Positions 26,666 through 36,848 are shown, numbered from the stretch's first letter. The stretch: 64,000 nt of DNA from Gracilibacillus salitolerans (GCF_009650095.1 NZ_CP045915.1:4216001-4280000); one strand, 5' to 3'. The notes: generated by a model from the sequence alone, not told the origin. Program-made: numbers and translations.

Positions 26666-27988
26666 TTGAAAAAAATGGTGGTAAGGTCGTTCGTTGCATT
26701 TATTCTGTTCGTTTTATTAGCTGCATGTGGAGGAAATTCGTCAAGTGATGGTGATGTCGAAAAGTTAACCATTCCTGAAAACCCCGAAGATGTTGAAGGA
26801 GATATTACGGTTTGGGCATGGGCATTAGAAGCAAATTATTTAGAGAAAGATGTTCTTCCAGCATTCCAAGAAGTATACCCAAATGTTGATGTAACCGTTG
26901 AACACATTGGGGTAGACCAAGTATACCAAAAAGTAAGTGCTGGGCTTTCAAGTGGTGGTAGTGGCCTACCTGATGTTGTACAAGTGGAAAATAACCGGAT
27001 CAAATCTTTCACCAGTGAATTCCCAGACGCATTTACAAATTTAAGCGCAATGGGATATGACGAACACGAGGATAAATTTGCAGACGCAAAGATTGAAGGG
27101 TTAAAAGATGACGCTGGAAATGTTGTTGCTGCCCCACGTGATTTAGGGCCAGTAGGAGTTATCTATCGTGTGGATATATTTGAAGAGGCACGGATAGACC
27201 CTTCTCAAATTGAAACATGGGATGATTACATTGAAGCAGGTAAAAAAGTTGTAGAACAGACGGGGAACTATTTCTTAGGAACGGACGGAGATGGTTTATT
27301 ACGTATTATGATGCAACAGCAAGGTAGTTATTATTTCGATGAAGAAGGCAACCTAGATATCTCTTCAGAAGCAGGAGAAAATGCCGCTCGCATTCTTCAA
27401 GAGATGAAAGACAATGACTTAATTACGTTTACAAATAACTGGGATGGTCAAGTCGCTGCCATGAAGAACGGAGAAGTTGCTACAAATCCAGGTGCTGTTT
27501 GGTGGAGCGGTACGATGTTAGAACAAATGCCTGAACTCTCTGGTAATTGGGATATGTTTGAGTTACCGGCATTTGAAGAAGGAGGCACACGGGCATCCAA
27601 TGATGGTGGTTCTGCTTTAGCCATTCCTTCAGAGTCTGACAATAAAATTGCAGCATATGTTTTCACAGAATTTGCAACAACCGATGTTGATGCACAAATC
27701 TCAGCACTAACGAACAGAGGTTTATTCCCTGCCTTAACAGCAGCATATGAAGAACCTATCTTCTCTGAAGATCAAGAATACTTTAATAACGAACCATTCT
27801 TCCAGAAGTTCGCTGACACAGTAGAAAATATCCCTCCAGTAAACCATGATGGAGCAGAACTGGAAGTACGTTCGGTGATGGGGAGTGAAATCGAAGCATT
27901 CCTATTAGAAGATAAGCCGGCAATGGAAATGCTTAAAGACGGAGAAGAACAAGCTGCCCAACAAACTGGTAAAGAAACAACCGAATAA
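26666..27988 (+). CDS. Sugar ABC transporter substrate-binding lipoprotein
   Basis: A 440-residue binding protein starting with TTG at 26666 after AGAGGGGTGG. Signal peptide with lipobox LLAAC (Cys21). Typical family-1 features include DITVWAWALEANY, GLPDVVQVENNRI and an N-terminal half ending in APRDLGPVGVIYRVDIF. It is the first gene of the operon with two permeases and a GH42 beta-galactosidase, so the ligand is probably a galacto-oligosaccharide. Confidence 0.92.
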   Translation: MKKMVVRSFVAFILFVLLAACGGNSSSDGDVEKLTIPENPEDVEGDITVWAWALEANYLEKDVLPAFQEVYPNVDVTVEHIGVDQVYQKVSAGLSSGGSGLPDVVQVENNRIKSFTSEFPDAFTNLSAMGYDEHEDKFADAKIEGLKDDAGNVVAAPRDLGPVGVIYRVDIFEEARIDPSQIETWDDYIEAGKKVVEQTGNYFLGTDGDGLLRIMMQQQGSYYFDEEGNLDISSEAGENAARILQEMKDNDLITFTNNWDGQVAAMKNGEVATNPGAVWWSGTMLEQMPELSGNWDMFELPAFEEGGTRASNDGGSALAIPSESDNKIAAYVFTEFATTDVDAQISALTNRGLFPALTAAYEEPIFSEDQEYFNNEPFFQKFADTVENIPPVNHDGAELEVRSVMGSEIEAFLLEDKPAMEMLKDGEEQAAQQTGKETTE

Positions 27989-27995
27989 AGGAGTT

Positions 27996-28021
27996 AGGCT
28001 GGCTAAAGAGAGAGCCAGCCT
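27996..28021 (+). promoter_or_regulatory. Intercistronic hairpin between binding-protein and permease genes
   Basis: AGGCTGGCT pairs perfectly with AGCCAGCCT around an 8-nt loop; there is no T-run. Such hairpins often stabilise the upstream mRNA or cause partial termination, giving more binding protein than permease. Confidence 0.5.
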
Positions 28022-28047
28022 TGATTCCCAAAAAGGAGGGGATATTC

Positions 28048-28950
28048 TTGGATGACGTGACAAAAAAGGTTCAGACCAACCAATATAAAAGTGGATTTAT
28101 TACACCGAAAACGGCACCTTACATTTTTATACTTCCAGCATTGTTGTTATTTTTAGCATTTACGGTGTACCCAATTATTGCATCTTTTTTACTTAGTTTT
28201 CAGACAAGAAGTGGTGGCGTCTACACCTTTTCAGGTTTCGATAACTATGTACGATTATTCACGGATCCTATTTTTTATAAAGCTTTAGGAAACACATTTA
28301 TCATCTTAATTGTGCAAGTACCAATTATGTTATTTCTCGCTTTACTGTTAGCAGTCTTTTTAAACTCAAAATTATTGAATATGCGTGGGTTTTACAGAGT
28401 TTCTTTTTTTACACCAGCTGTGACCTCCCTCGTTGCAGCATCTATTATTTTCATTCTGTTATTAAATACAGATTATGGTTTAATCAATTATATCTTGACA
28501 TCTATCGGTTTAGAAAAAATCAACTGGCTAACAAATGGTTTTTGGGCGAAGGCATCCTTGATCATTGTAACAACTTGGAGATGGACCGGATATAACATGG
28601 TTATCTTGTTAGCGGGTCTTCAAAATATTCCAAATGATTTGTACGAAGCAGCTAGTATTGATGGAGCTTCACCTATTCACAAATTCTTTCATATTACCAT
28701 TCCGCAGCTCAAACCAGTACTATTATTCTGTTTTGTATTATCTACGATTGGAACGTTTCAATTATTCGATGAACCGTATAACCTGACAAGCGGCGGGCCT
28801 AATAATGCAACTTTAACCATTACGTATTATTTATATAATCAAGGGTTTAATTTCTTTGATTTCGGCTATGCTTCTGCCATTGCATATGTGATCGTCGTAT
28901 TTATTGCTATTCTATCTTGGCTGCAATTTAAGGTGGTGAAAGACGACTAA
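28048..28950 (+). CDS. Carbohydrate ABC transporter permease (MalF type)
   Basis: About 300 residues from TTG at 28048, which follows AAAGGAGGGG with 6-nt spacing; the earlier in-frame TTG (28021) lies in the hairpin and lacks a ribosome site. Six membrane helices and the EAA loop DLYEAASIDGASPIHKF are visible, together with the LFDEPYNLTSGGPNNAT segment typical of this subfamily. Its stop overlaps the start of the next permease by one base (TAATG). Confidence 0.92.
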   Translation: MDDVTKKVQTNQYKSGFITPKTAPYIFILPALLLFLAFTVYPIIASFLLSFQTRSGGVYTFSGFDNYVRLFTDPIFYKALGNTFIILIVQVPIMLFLALLLAVFLNSKLLNMRGFYRVSFFTPAVTSLVAASIIFILLLNTDYGLINYILTSIGLEKINWLTNGFWAKASLIIVTTWRWTGYNMVILLAGLQNIPNDLYEAASIDGASPIHKFFHITIPQLKPVLLFCFVLSTIGTFQLFDEPYNLTSGGPNNATLTITYYLYNQGFNFFDFGYASAIAYVIVVFIAILSWLQFKVVKDD

Positions 28951-29774
28951 TGAAAAGCATATATGTTAAAAAATCACTGTTACATTTTTTCTTAATCGTC
29001 GGTGTTATTATCTCTTTAGGACCGTTTTATTGGATGATTGTAGGTGCAACAAACCCCTCGGGGGATGTACTAAGTTTTCCACCTAAAATAGTTCCAGGAA
29101 ATTATTTCGTAGAGAACTTAACGAATTTAAGTGAAGCCATCCCCATTATGAAAGCAGTATTTAATTCTGCTGTAATTGCGATCGTATTCGTGTTAGCTAG
29201 TTTGCTAGTATGTTCGATGGCAGGGTATGCATTTGCAAAGTTCAAATTTAAAGGTAGTAATATTATTTTTTCTAGCTTTTTGTTAGCGATGATGATACCT
29301 TATCAAGCTACAATCATTCCATTGTTTCAAATATTTGGTGCATTGGATTGGATCAATACGTATCATGCGGTTATATTACCACAAATTTGTTATCCATTTG
29401 CTATATTTTTGATTCGGCAAAATATGAAAGGGATTCCTGATTCCATGATCGAAGCTGCCAGAATTGATGGTGCCGGAGAGATTAGCATCTTTTTCAAATT
29501 GGCATTGCCAACCATGAAGCCAGCATTGGCAGCTGTAGGGATTTTCTTATTTACCCATCAATGGAACAACTTTATGTGGCCACTAATCGTCATGACATCT
29601 AGTGAAATGTATACTTTACCAGTTGCTTTATCCACATTAGCAGGCTTAAATTCAGTAGATTACGGACAGTTAATGCTTGGAACAGCTATTTCTGTTCTAC
29701 CAATAATGGTTGTATTCCTAATGCTACAAAAGCATTTTGTATCAGGAATTTTAGGTGGTTCTGTAAAAGAATAA
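28950..29774 (+). CDS. Carbohydrate ABC transporter permease (MalG type)
   Basis: A 274-residue permease with six membrane helices, EAA loop SMIEAARIDGAGEISIF and the C-terminal VSGILGGSVKE tail. Translationally coupled to the preceding permease. Forms the galactoside importer with the two genes upstream. The ATPase is not encoded here. Confidence 0.93.
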   Translation: MKSIYVKKSLLHFFLIVGVIISLGPFYWMIVGATNPSGDVLSFPPKIVPGNYFVENLTNLSEAIPIMKAVFNSAVIAIVFVLASLLVCSMAGYAFAKFKFKGSNIIFSSFLLAMMIPYQATIIPLFQIFGALDWINTYHAVILPQICYPFAIFLIRQNMKGIPDSMIEAARIDGAGEISIFFKLALPTMKPALAAVGIFLFTHQWNNFMWPLIVMTSSEMYTLPVALSTLAGLNSVDYGQLMLGTAISVLPIMVVFLMLQKHFVSGILGGSVKE

Positions 29775-29855
29775 AGTGAGGACTTCCCATTAATAGAGGG
29801 TAACCCACTAGTGGTTAGCACCGTGATAAACAAAAGATAACAAAGGAGCATAACA

Positions 29856-31898
29856 ATGAAAAATGTCATAAATGAAACAACAATCCAATTAGGTGTTTGT
29901 TATTACCCTGAACATTGGCCTGAAAAGCTTTGGGAAGACGATTTTCGAAGAATGAAAGAAATGGGATTCCAATATGTTAGGATGGCGGAATTCGCATGGA
30001 CAATCTTTGAACCAATAGAAGGAACATTTGAGTTTGATTTGTTTGATCGCGCGATTCAATTAGCAAAAAAATATGATCTAAAAGTCATTATGGGAACACC
30101 AACCGCAACACCACCAGCATGGTTAACCGATAAATATCCGGAAGTATTAAATGTCTCTAGAGAAGGTGTGCGCTATCACCATGGTTCAAGGCGACATTAT
30201 AATTATAATTCGGAAATCTATCGAACCCTTTCCAAAAGAATTGTTACCGAAATGGTAGAACATTATAAAGATAATCCAACAGTTGTAGGTTGGCAGATTG
30301 ATAATGAAATCAACTGCGAAATGAATGTGTTCTATTCAGAAGCAGATCATACTAACTTCCGTAATTGGGTAAAAGAAAAATATCAAACATTGGACAATGT
30401 AAATGAAGCTTGGGGAACTATTTTTTGGAATCAAACGTATACGGAGTGGCGTCAGATTTATCTCACACGACCAACCGTAAATGATTCCTATAATCCACAT
30501 CAACTCTTAGATGAAAAGCGTTTTATTTCAGATAGTGCGATAAGTTTTGTACAAATGCAGGCTGATATCATTCGATCTATCACCGATAAGCAATGGGTGA
30601 CGACAAATGGGATGTTTGGTCATTTAGATAACCATCGGATGACAAAGGAAGCGTTAGACTTCTATGCCTATGATTCATATCCGAACTTCAACAAAATTAT
30701 TGAAGATAATTCCTTCATGCCTCTGCGTGATCGGAAGTGGAGTTTAAATTTAAGTACCGTTCGCAGCTTTGGTGGGAATTTTGCCATTTTTGAACAGCAA
30801 GCAGGTCCCGGAGGATGGGTAAACCGAATCGAACAACCAACCCCACGTCCTGGGCAATTGCGATTATGGACATATCAATCGATTGCTCATGGTGCCGACT
30901 TAGTTCTTTATTTTAGGTGGCGCACCGCTACAAAAGGATCAGAAATCTATTGGCATGGTATTAATGATTATCATAATCTACCGAACCGAAGAATTAGTGA
31001 ACTGAAACAAACAAGCGAAGAAATGCAAAAGCTAGGTTCTGCTATCTTTGACTCAAAATATGTTGCAGATGCTGCAATCTTAACTGATTATGAGAATGAA
31101 TGGGATGGTGAAGAAGATAAATGGTTTGGACAGTTTATTGGCGAGAGTAAGGAGGCATGGTTTAAAGCCTTTCAATATCATCACATCCCTGTAGATATCG
31201 TCAATGTAACACAAAACATGGCATTAGAGACCTTGATCAAATATAAAGTCCTTGTCTATCCACACGCTGCTATTTTGACGGAAAAAACAGCAAATCTATT
31301 AAAAGGTTATGTGGAACAAGGTGGAACCATTATTTTTGGTGCAAGAACGGGCTACAAAGATTTAACTGGCCAGACATATATGAAGGCTTTTCCAGGATAT
31401 ATTAAAGATTTAGTAGGTATTACTGTGGAAGAATATACTTTACTAAATGGTTGGCAAAAGAACCCATATGTGAACCTCTTCGACAATCAGCTAAATACCC
31501 ATGGTTTTAACGAGGTGCTACAGCCAGAAGCCGACAATGTAGAAGTAATAGGAACATACCAAAATGCACATTATGAAGGCAAACCAGCATTGACAAGGAG
31601 AAAAGTATCGGAAGGTACAGCCTACTATTATGGCGGAGTTTTTGACTACCAAACAGCTGCCTTAATTTTAGAAGATGTAGAAATTAGCGACTATCGAAGT
31701 AAGTTTACTCTGACTCCAGACATAGAATTAGCAGTTCGCGAAAAAGATGGCGAGATAGTATATATATTACTCAACTATTCACAAGAAGCACAAACTATTT
31801 ATCTAAAGGTAGATATGGAAAACTTGTTGGATCATGATATTACTAGCGGAGATGTCACTATGGCAGCGTATGATGTGTTAGTACTGAAAGAGAAATAA
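29856..31898 (+). CDS. GH42 beta-galactosidase
   Basis: A 680-residue cytoplasmic enzyme hydrolysing terminal beta-D-galactosides. The N-terminal barrel starts with QLGVCYYPEHWPE. The acid/base Glu is in GWQIDNEINCE and the nucleophile Glu in FAIFEQQAGPGGW, both classic GH42 motifs; a trimerisation-type domain and a beta domain follow. Length matches B. subtilis GanA (about 690 aa). Last gene of an operon laid out as binding protein, permease, permease, GH42, like ganSPQA, which suggests galactan-derived galacto-oligosaccharides. Confidence 0.95.
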   Translation: MKNVINETTIQLGVCYYPEHWPEKLWEDDFRRMKEMGFQYVRMAEFAWTIFEPIEGTFEFDLFDRAIQLAKKYDLKVIMGTPTATPPAWLTDKYPEVLNVSREGVRYHHGSRRHYNYNSEIYRTLSKRIVTEMVEHYKDNPTVVGWQIDNEINCEMNVFYSEADHTNFRNWVKEKYQTLDNVNEAWGTIFWNQTYTEWRQIYLTRPTVNDSYNPHQLLDEKRFISDSAISFVQMQADIIRSITDKQWVTTNGMFGHLDNHRMTKEALDFYAYDSYPNFNKIIEDNSFMPLRDRKWSLNLSTVRSFGGNFAIFEQQAGPGGWVNRIEQPTPRPGQLRLWTYQSIAHGADLVLYFRWRTATKGSEIYWHGINDYHNLPNRRISELKQTSEEMQKLGSAIFDSKYVADAAILTDYENEWDGEEDKWFGQFIGESKEAWFKAFQYHHIPVDIVNVTQNMALETLIKYKVLVYPHAAILTEKTANLLKGYVEQGGTIIFGARTGYKDLTGQTYMKAFPGYIKDLVGITVEEYTLLNGWQKNPYVNLFDNQLNTHGFNEVLQPEADNVEVIGTYQNAHYEGKPALTRRKVSEGTAYYYGGVFDYQTAALILEDVEISDYRSKFTLTPDIELAVREKDGEIVYILLNYSQEAQTIYLKVDMENLLDHDITSGDVTMAAYDVLVLKEK

Positions 31899-31909
31899 AT
31901 AAGGACGAA

Positions 31910-31950
31910 AAGAGGCACTTTACTTTTGAAAAGCTAAAGTGCCTCTTTTT
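31910..31950 (+). terminator. Terminator of the galactoside operon
   Basis: AAGAGGCACTTTA pairs with TAAAGTGCCTCTT around a 12-nt loop and is followed by a T-run, shortly after the GH42 stop codon. Confidence 0.9.
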
Positions 31951-32217
31951 GTTAAAGGGCATGATCCACCTAGATGGGATGTATGGGATAGTCCTGAATT
32001 ACGAGAAGATAATGAATATTTCCAATTCTTCGATGAAGACATTTTTGATACATTGTTAGAAGTTCGTGATGAAATTGATTCGGTAAATATGACGGATCAA
32101 ATACCGGATATTGATAATCAGTTAAATACCGATGTCTTTGTTAATGTATTAAAAAACCAATCACAAACACCTGAAGAAGCCTTGAAACAGGCAAAAGAGG
32201 CAGTAGAAAATCATTAA
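31939..32217 (+). pseudogene. C-terminal remnant of a sugar-binding lipoprotein
   Basis: An open frame of 92 codons whose product resembles only the last ~80 residues of a sugar ABC binding protein (WDVWDSPELREDNEYF, then NQSQTPEEALKQAKEAVEN, the usual C-terminal helix). Its apparent start lies inside the upstream terminator stem and has no ribosome site. It is probably the 3' end left by a deletion. A terminator follows. Confidence 0.55.
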
Positions 32218-32226
32218 TCCTATTCT

Positions 32227-32253
32227 AAAAACGGGTCTTGGACCCGTTTTTTA
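32227..32253 (+). terminator. Terminator after the binding-protein remnant
   Basis: AAAACGGGTC-TTG-GACCCGTTTTTT: a 10-bp stem with a 3-nt loop and T-run. Confidence 0.85.
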
Positions 32254-32318
32254 TAGGTTAATACTCTTATGAGGCACATGTGACATTTTCAGATAATAAG
32301 GAAAGGAGAAAAAGAGCA

Positions 32319-33635
32319 ATGACTGATATTAAAAATGAAATAGTGCGAAACTTTTCTGCTTATGTAATGGCGTATTTTTGTGAGACTCCAAACGGAGACG
32401 GGGATGCGCATGCTCTACACCCTACAGTTATGATGCGAAAGACTGGATCCCATTTAATAATAATAATCCTATTCTTGTTCCGAAAATCGGGGAAAAGGCA
32501 TGCGTGATCCTTATATATATAGAAAAAAAATGGATCATTTATTGTTTTAGCTACAAATATGCGGAATAGCGAATATCTATTGTGCTATGATTCAATCGAT
32601 TTGGTAAAATTTACCGAGTGACGGTTGTTGAGAATGAATGATTCAGGAATGCATTCATGGGCACCTGAGGTTTTTTATGATGACGAAAGGGACAAATATG
32701 GAATCTATTGGTCTGGGAATACTGACCGAAATAGAATTTATGTAAATTATACAGATGATTTTAGAGCTGTAAGTAGTCCGGAAATTTTCTTTGACCCTGG
32801 ATATGATTCCATTGATGCTTCGATTGTATCCTTAAAATCCACAAATTATTTGTATTTTAAAGATGGTAGGTATGCTAATATACCTCCTTATGAGGGGAAA
32901 AGAATAAAGGTTACAAAGTCCACATCACTAGAACCTGGAAGCTTTGACTCTAATGTTTATGCAGGTCCATTTGGTGAACCGGAATTTGAAGCTCCCATGA
33001 TTATAAAAAAATTAGATGAAGATAAGTGGTATTTATATGGTGATAATTATTACCCCGATAATGGAAAATTCTATGTCTGGGAAACCAAAAACTTAGACAA
33101 AGCCGAATGGGTGCCACTCAGTAGACGAGATTATAACGCTCCACTAAATTCCAAACATGCGTCATCTCTTACCGTTACACGGAATGAGTTAAATACTCTC
33201 TTCAAACATTGGGGGGAAAAACCTAAATGGAATCGCATAAAACTATTTAGTTCCCCCGATTTTTATATTAGATACAAAGATTCGTTTGCTCGGATAGAAG
33301 CATATCCATTTGATCCATACAAGGATTCACTTTGGAAAATAATACCTGGACTTGCAGATTCTAGTTGCATTTCATTTGAATCCATTAATTATCCAAATCA
33401 TTTCTTAAAGCCTTATAACTTCACTCTACGTTTAGAGAGTTATGATGATTCAGATAATTTTAAAAAGAAAGCTAGTTTCAAACAAGTTAAAGGATTAGCT
33501 GATTCTGACTGGTCTTCATTTCAATCCTACCAACATTGTGATAAATATATAATGCATGATGGTACCTTTCTGCGTGTTTGCTCTGTTTCATCAGAGCATG
33601 ACAAGAAAAATGCTACTTTTAAAATTTGTTGGTAA
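32319..33635 (+). pseudogene. Broken GH43-type arabinanase/arabinofuranosidase with C-terminal AbfB (CBM42) domain
   Basis: The ATG at 32319 has a ribosome site (AAAGGAG). Frame 1 gives SAYVMAYFCETPNGDGDAHALH, then the reading shifts. GMRDPYIYRK (~32497-32527) is in one frame and SFIVLATNMRNSEYLLCYDS (from ~32533) in another, the latter ending in an in-frame TGA (32618-32620) before continuing openly as RLLRMNDSGMHSWAPEVFYD to 33635. The pieces join into a normal GH43 propeller start followed by an AbfB-like domain (~33270-33635, FESINYPNHFLKPYNF). At least two frameshifts and one nonsense codon make it non-functional. It was probably an arabinan-degrading enzyme. Confidence 0.75.
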
Positions 33636-33724
33636 AGTTTAGGTAAACCCCACTTGCTTTGTTAAGACCTAACTGTAGGGACTGCAAGCTCTGGTATGGC
33701 ATATGACTGTATATTTCAAGAAAA

Positions 33725-33766
33725 ACCTAATTTCTCAAAATTCGAAGGAATTAGGCTTTTGATCTT
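33725..33766. terminator. Hairpin, possible terminator downstream of the GH43 pseudogene
   Basis: AACCTAATT pairs with AATTAGGC-TTTT; A-rich on one side and T-rich on the other, so it could act on either strand. Confidence 0.45.
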
Positions 33767-33844
33767 TCAAAATCCTTCTCAATACAAATATGAGCTATCA
33801 ATTTAAAGAGACTAAAGGGCAGAGTAACATAATACATATTCTTC

Positions 33845-34102
33845 TAGAATCCTGCTCCATCTATTTGTACTGCTTCATATAATTCCTTTATTATAGTTTT
33901 TATATGGTTCCCAGTTAGGGAAAATAAAATCCGCTCTTTGGACCTTACTTTGGTTATCCAATGTTTCATCAAACGCTTGGTTTGCTTTGTCAGTTCGCTC
34001 TTGTAAAGTGCCTTCTAAGTCCTCAATCTGTTCTGTTATTACTCCCAATATAATGTCACCAAGCCCAGTTAATTTTACACCACTAGTTTGATAGTTTCGC
34101 AT
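33845..34102 (-). pseudogene. Fragments of an ABC transporter locus (permease EAA loop and an unassigned piece)
   Basis: A 75-codon minus-strand frame at 33875-34102 gives a product that I cannot place with confidence (VKLTGLGDIILGVITEQ, ADFIFPNWEPYKNY). Directly after it in another frame the minus strand reads KELYEAVQIDGAGF followed by a stop (~33850-33893), an unmistakable EAA-loop sequence of an ABC sugar permease. Both look like relics of a decayed importer. Confidence 0.4.
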
Positions 34103-34312
34103 AAAATCAATATGGCTGGTGCGTTTGGTGGAGCAGTTATTGGAAAGATTTTAGATTTTAACAGCACGTTTACCATTAATCCTTTTGCCGGCGCTCAAAA
34201 CCATGCAACGATCTACAGCAACGTATTCGTTGGGCTGGTCGTCTTGACGCTTTTAAACGGTGCTTTCTTTTACTTTTCATTTAAACGGAACGAATTGGAG
34301 TCTGTTCAGTGA
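34088..34312 (+). pseudogene. C-terminal remnant of an MFS transporter
   Basis: Two hydrophobic helices (MAGAFGGAVIGKILDF and NVFVGLVVLTLLNGAFFYF) with a basic tail FKRNE are what is expected of transmembrane segments 11-12 of a major-facilitator sugar/drug transporter. No start or ribosome site, and no upstream part. Confidence 0.5.
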
Positions 34313-34350
34313 TCCTCACTAGCTTTCCTGGAAATCGAATTGATAAGAAA

Positions 34351-34412
34351 AATGGGACAAACAACCTGTCCCTAGGTAAAAAATGAAACAGATACGTCCC
34401 CGTGTTTCACGC
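34351..34412. repeat. Dispersed GGGAC-type hairpin repeat
   Basis: GGGACA..TGTCCC hairpin followed by AATGAAACAGATACGTCCCCGTGTTTCA. It is related to the element at 53862-53930 (GGGACGG, GTTTCA, CGTCCCC). This resembles a common Bacillaceae intergenic repeat (from memory). Confidence 0.4.
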
Positions 34413-34476
34413 TTGCCTAAATTATCCAATCAGTCTATAATTTCAGATAGAAGTCAAATACATAGAGGAGAAATAA

Positions 34477-35454
34477 ATGGAGTATACTAATCTAGGTCGT
34501 ACAGGCATGAAGGTAAGTAAACTTTGCTTAGGAACTATGAATTTTGGTCCGTCCACAGAAGAAAAGGAAGCACATAAAATTATGGATGCAGCTCTCAATG
34601 CAGGCTTAAACTTCTTTGATACCGCAAACGTATATGGTGGTCAAGGTCGTCACGGATGGACAGAAGAAATTATCGGTCGTTGGTTTGCTCAAGGTGGTAA
34701 TCGCAGAGAAAAAGTTGTACTTGCTACCAAAGTGTATAATCATATGGGAGATGAGAACGACGGTCCGAATGATGGAAGATTTCTATCTGCTTATAAGGTT
34801 CGTCGTCATTTAGAAGGATCACTTAAGCGATTACAGACGGATCACATTGAACTTTATCAAATGCACCATATTGATCGTAATGTTTCTTGGGAAGAGCTTT
34901 GGGAAGCCTTTCAAGCGGAAGTACAGAAAGGCACGATTGACTACGTTGGTTCAAGTAACTTTGCAGGTTGGGATCTAATTAAAGCGCAGGCAGCGGCAAA
35001 AGAACGTAATTTCTTAGGTCTTGTATCTGAACAACATAAATACAGCTTACTATGCCGTCTTCCAGAATTGGAAGTACTACCTGCAGCGAAGGACCAGGGA
35101 ATTGGTGTGATTGCCTGGAGTCCACTAGATGGTGGATTGCTTGGGGGCAATGCGTTAAATCCAGATAAGGGTTCTCGAACTGCTGGTCAAACAGCACGAG
35201 TTGAAAAACATCGAGCACAATTGGAAGCGTTCTCTGACTTTTGCAAGGAACTGGGAGAACGTGAAGCTGATGTAGCCCTCGCTTGGGTATTGCACAATCC
35301 AGCATTAGATGCGCCAATTATCGGTCCACGTACACTCGAACAATTCGAAAAATCTTTACGCGCAGTTGAAATCAAACTGGATCAAGCATCACTTGAACGT
35401 TTAGACGAAATTTTCCCTGGTTACGAGAAAGCACCAAAAGAATACGCTTGGTAA
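34477..35454 (+). CDS. Aldo/keto reductase
   Basis: A 325-residue NADPH-dependent oxidoreductase with a (beta/alpha)8 barrel. The catalytic tetrad is visible: Asp and Tyr in FFDTANVYGG, Lys in VVLATKVYN and His in YQMHHID; the cofactor loop is in IGVIAWSPLDGGLL. AGAGGAG precedes the ATG. It is monocistronic and follows the gene graveyard. The physiological carbonyl substrate is unknown. Confidence 0.92.
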   Translation: MEYTNLGRTGMKVSKLCLGTMNFGPSTEEKEAHKIMDAALNAGLNFFDTANVYGGQGRHGWTEEIIGRWFAQGGNRREKVVLATKVYNHMGDENDGPNDGRFLSAYKVRRHLEGSLKRLQTDHIELYQMHHIDRNVSWEELWEAFQAEVQKGTIDYVGSSNFAGWDLIKAQAAAKERNFLGLVSEQHKYSLLCRLPELEVLPAAKDQGIGVIAWSPLDGGLLGGNALNPDKGSRTAGQTARVEKHRAQLEAFSDFCKELGEREADVALAWVLHNPALDAPIIGPRTLEQFEKSLRAVEIKLDQASLERLDEIFPGYEKAPKEYAW

Positions 35455-36053
35455 AGGTTGGTACAGTACGTTTTAGTCGCTTACTGCATTTATGATAATA
35501 GTGGGAGTAAATGCTTATGAGGAACAATGATCTTGGCAGGAAGAGATTATATTGAGGATAGAATACTAGAATAATGAATCTCGGAATTCAGTGAAGAATT
35601 ACTGAGACAAGATACTAAATTAACACATGGATACTCAAAAATTATAGCCTAAAAAAGTGTTGCTCAATACTGAGACATCTCTATAAAAAGATCATTCATG
35701 AAAATCTTCTTCACAATGAAGCTAGATATGATAAAACTAGAAATTTTTGACCTTTAGCTAAGATCAAAAGACGGTATACTGAAAAAACATATAGTCTGAC
35801 TTTTGCAGTTAAACTGATACAAAAGCAGCCTAGAATCCATATGAATATCGGATTCTAGGCTGTTACTATTTGTTATAAAGAATAAAATAACGAAGGTAAC
35901 AAATATTATCAGCTAGTTGTCACCCTTTATCTGTTGCAACAATCGTCTGACTAACTAAGTAATTGGGTTGTGTAGGTCCGAGCGAAGTCAATGCTTGTTA
36001 CTAAAAATACCATTGAGATCGCTGGTTCTGGCTTGGTGGTTGGGTTAAATAAT
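35455..36053. other. Non-coding gap between convergent genes, with one strong hairpin
   Basis: No gene recognised. AGCCTAGAATCC (35828-35839) pairs perfectly with GGATTCTAGGCT (35852-35863), a 12-bp stem that could terminate transcription from either side. The rest is AT-rich with several stops in all frames. Confidence 0.55.
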
Positions 36054-36848
36054 TTAATTTCTCTGCGCAAGCGCTGAAAGCCCACCATCTACGTTTAGAC
36101 ATGCTCCAGTAACGTAGGACGCTTCATCTGACGCTAAGAAAAGAATCCCGTAAGCTAGTTCTCGCGGAGTACCCTGTCGTTTAAGGATCCCTGGTCCCTC
36201 TGGATGAGATTTAGTCAAACCCAGATCTAGTTCTTTCCCTGCAGCTTCTGCTCTTTTAATGTGATAGTCGGTAAGTGTAGGTCCAGGAAGAATAGCATTT
36301 ACACGCAGTTGTTCTCCAGCATGATCACATGCCATCGAACGTGTTAGTGCAAGAACTCCAGCTTTAGTGGCATCATATAACCCCATACCAGGACGTCCAA
36401 CTACACCATTTGCTGATGAGACGTTGACGATCGATCCACCACCACTCTCGGACATTATTGGGATAAAGTGCTTACAACAATAACCTACTGCACGTAAATT
36501 AACATCAAAGATAAATTGCCATGTTTCTTCATCAGCTTCAGTGACTGGGCCAAATACGCGCACTCCAGCATTGTTAACAAGTATATCTACCTTATTGAAT
36601 TTATTTTTTACTTCTTTTGCTAGTGCAGCAATGTCTTTCTCACTGCTTACATCTGCAATTGCAGATATTGCTTGCGGACCACCTTGCTTGGCAATGAGAT
36701 CTACCGTATTCTGAGCATCAGATTCATAACGGTCCACCACCACAACTGTTGCACCTTCCTCTGCAAACAAGAGACATGTCTCCCTGCCAATACCTGAGCC
36801 GCCTCCAGTAACTACTGCAACTTTATTTTCCAATCTGTTTCCTGTCAT
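36054..36848 (-). CDS. Short-chain dehydrogenase/reductase (SDR, glucose-dehydrogenase-like)
   Basis: A 264-residue classical SDR: cofactor motif TGGGSGIGRE (~15-24), NNAG (~91-94), catalytic Ser in IVNVSSANG and YxxxK in YDATK. It is probably a sugar or polyol dehydrogenase working with the Gfo/Idh/MocA oxidoreductase. Last gene of the 37.8-42.3 kb operon; starts 73 nt after the PmoA-family gene. Confidence 0.9.
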   Translation of the reverse strand: MTGNRLENKVAVVTGGGSGIGRETCLLFAEEGATVVVVDRYESDAQNTVDLIAKQGGPQAISAIADVSSEKDIAALAKEVKNKFNKVDILVNNAGVRVFGPVTEADEETWQFIFDVNLRAVGYCCKHFIPIMSESGGGSIVNVSSANGVVGRPGMGLYDATKAGVLALTRSMACDHAGEQLRVNAILPGPTLTDYHIKRAEAAGKELDLGLTKSHPEGPGILKRQGTPRELAYGILFLASDEASYVTGACLNVDGGLSALAQRN

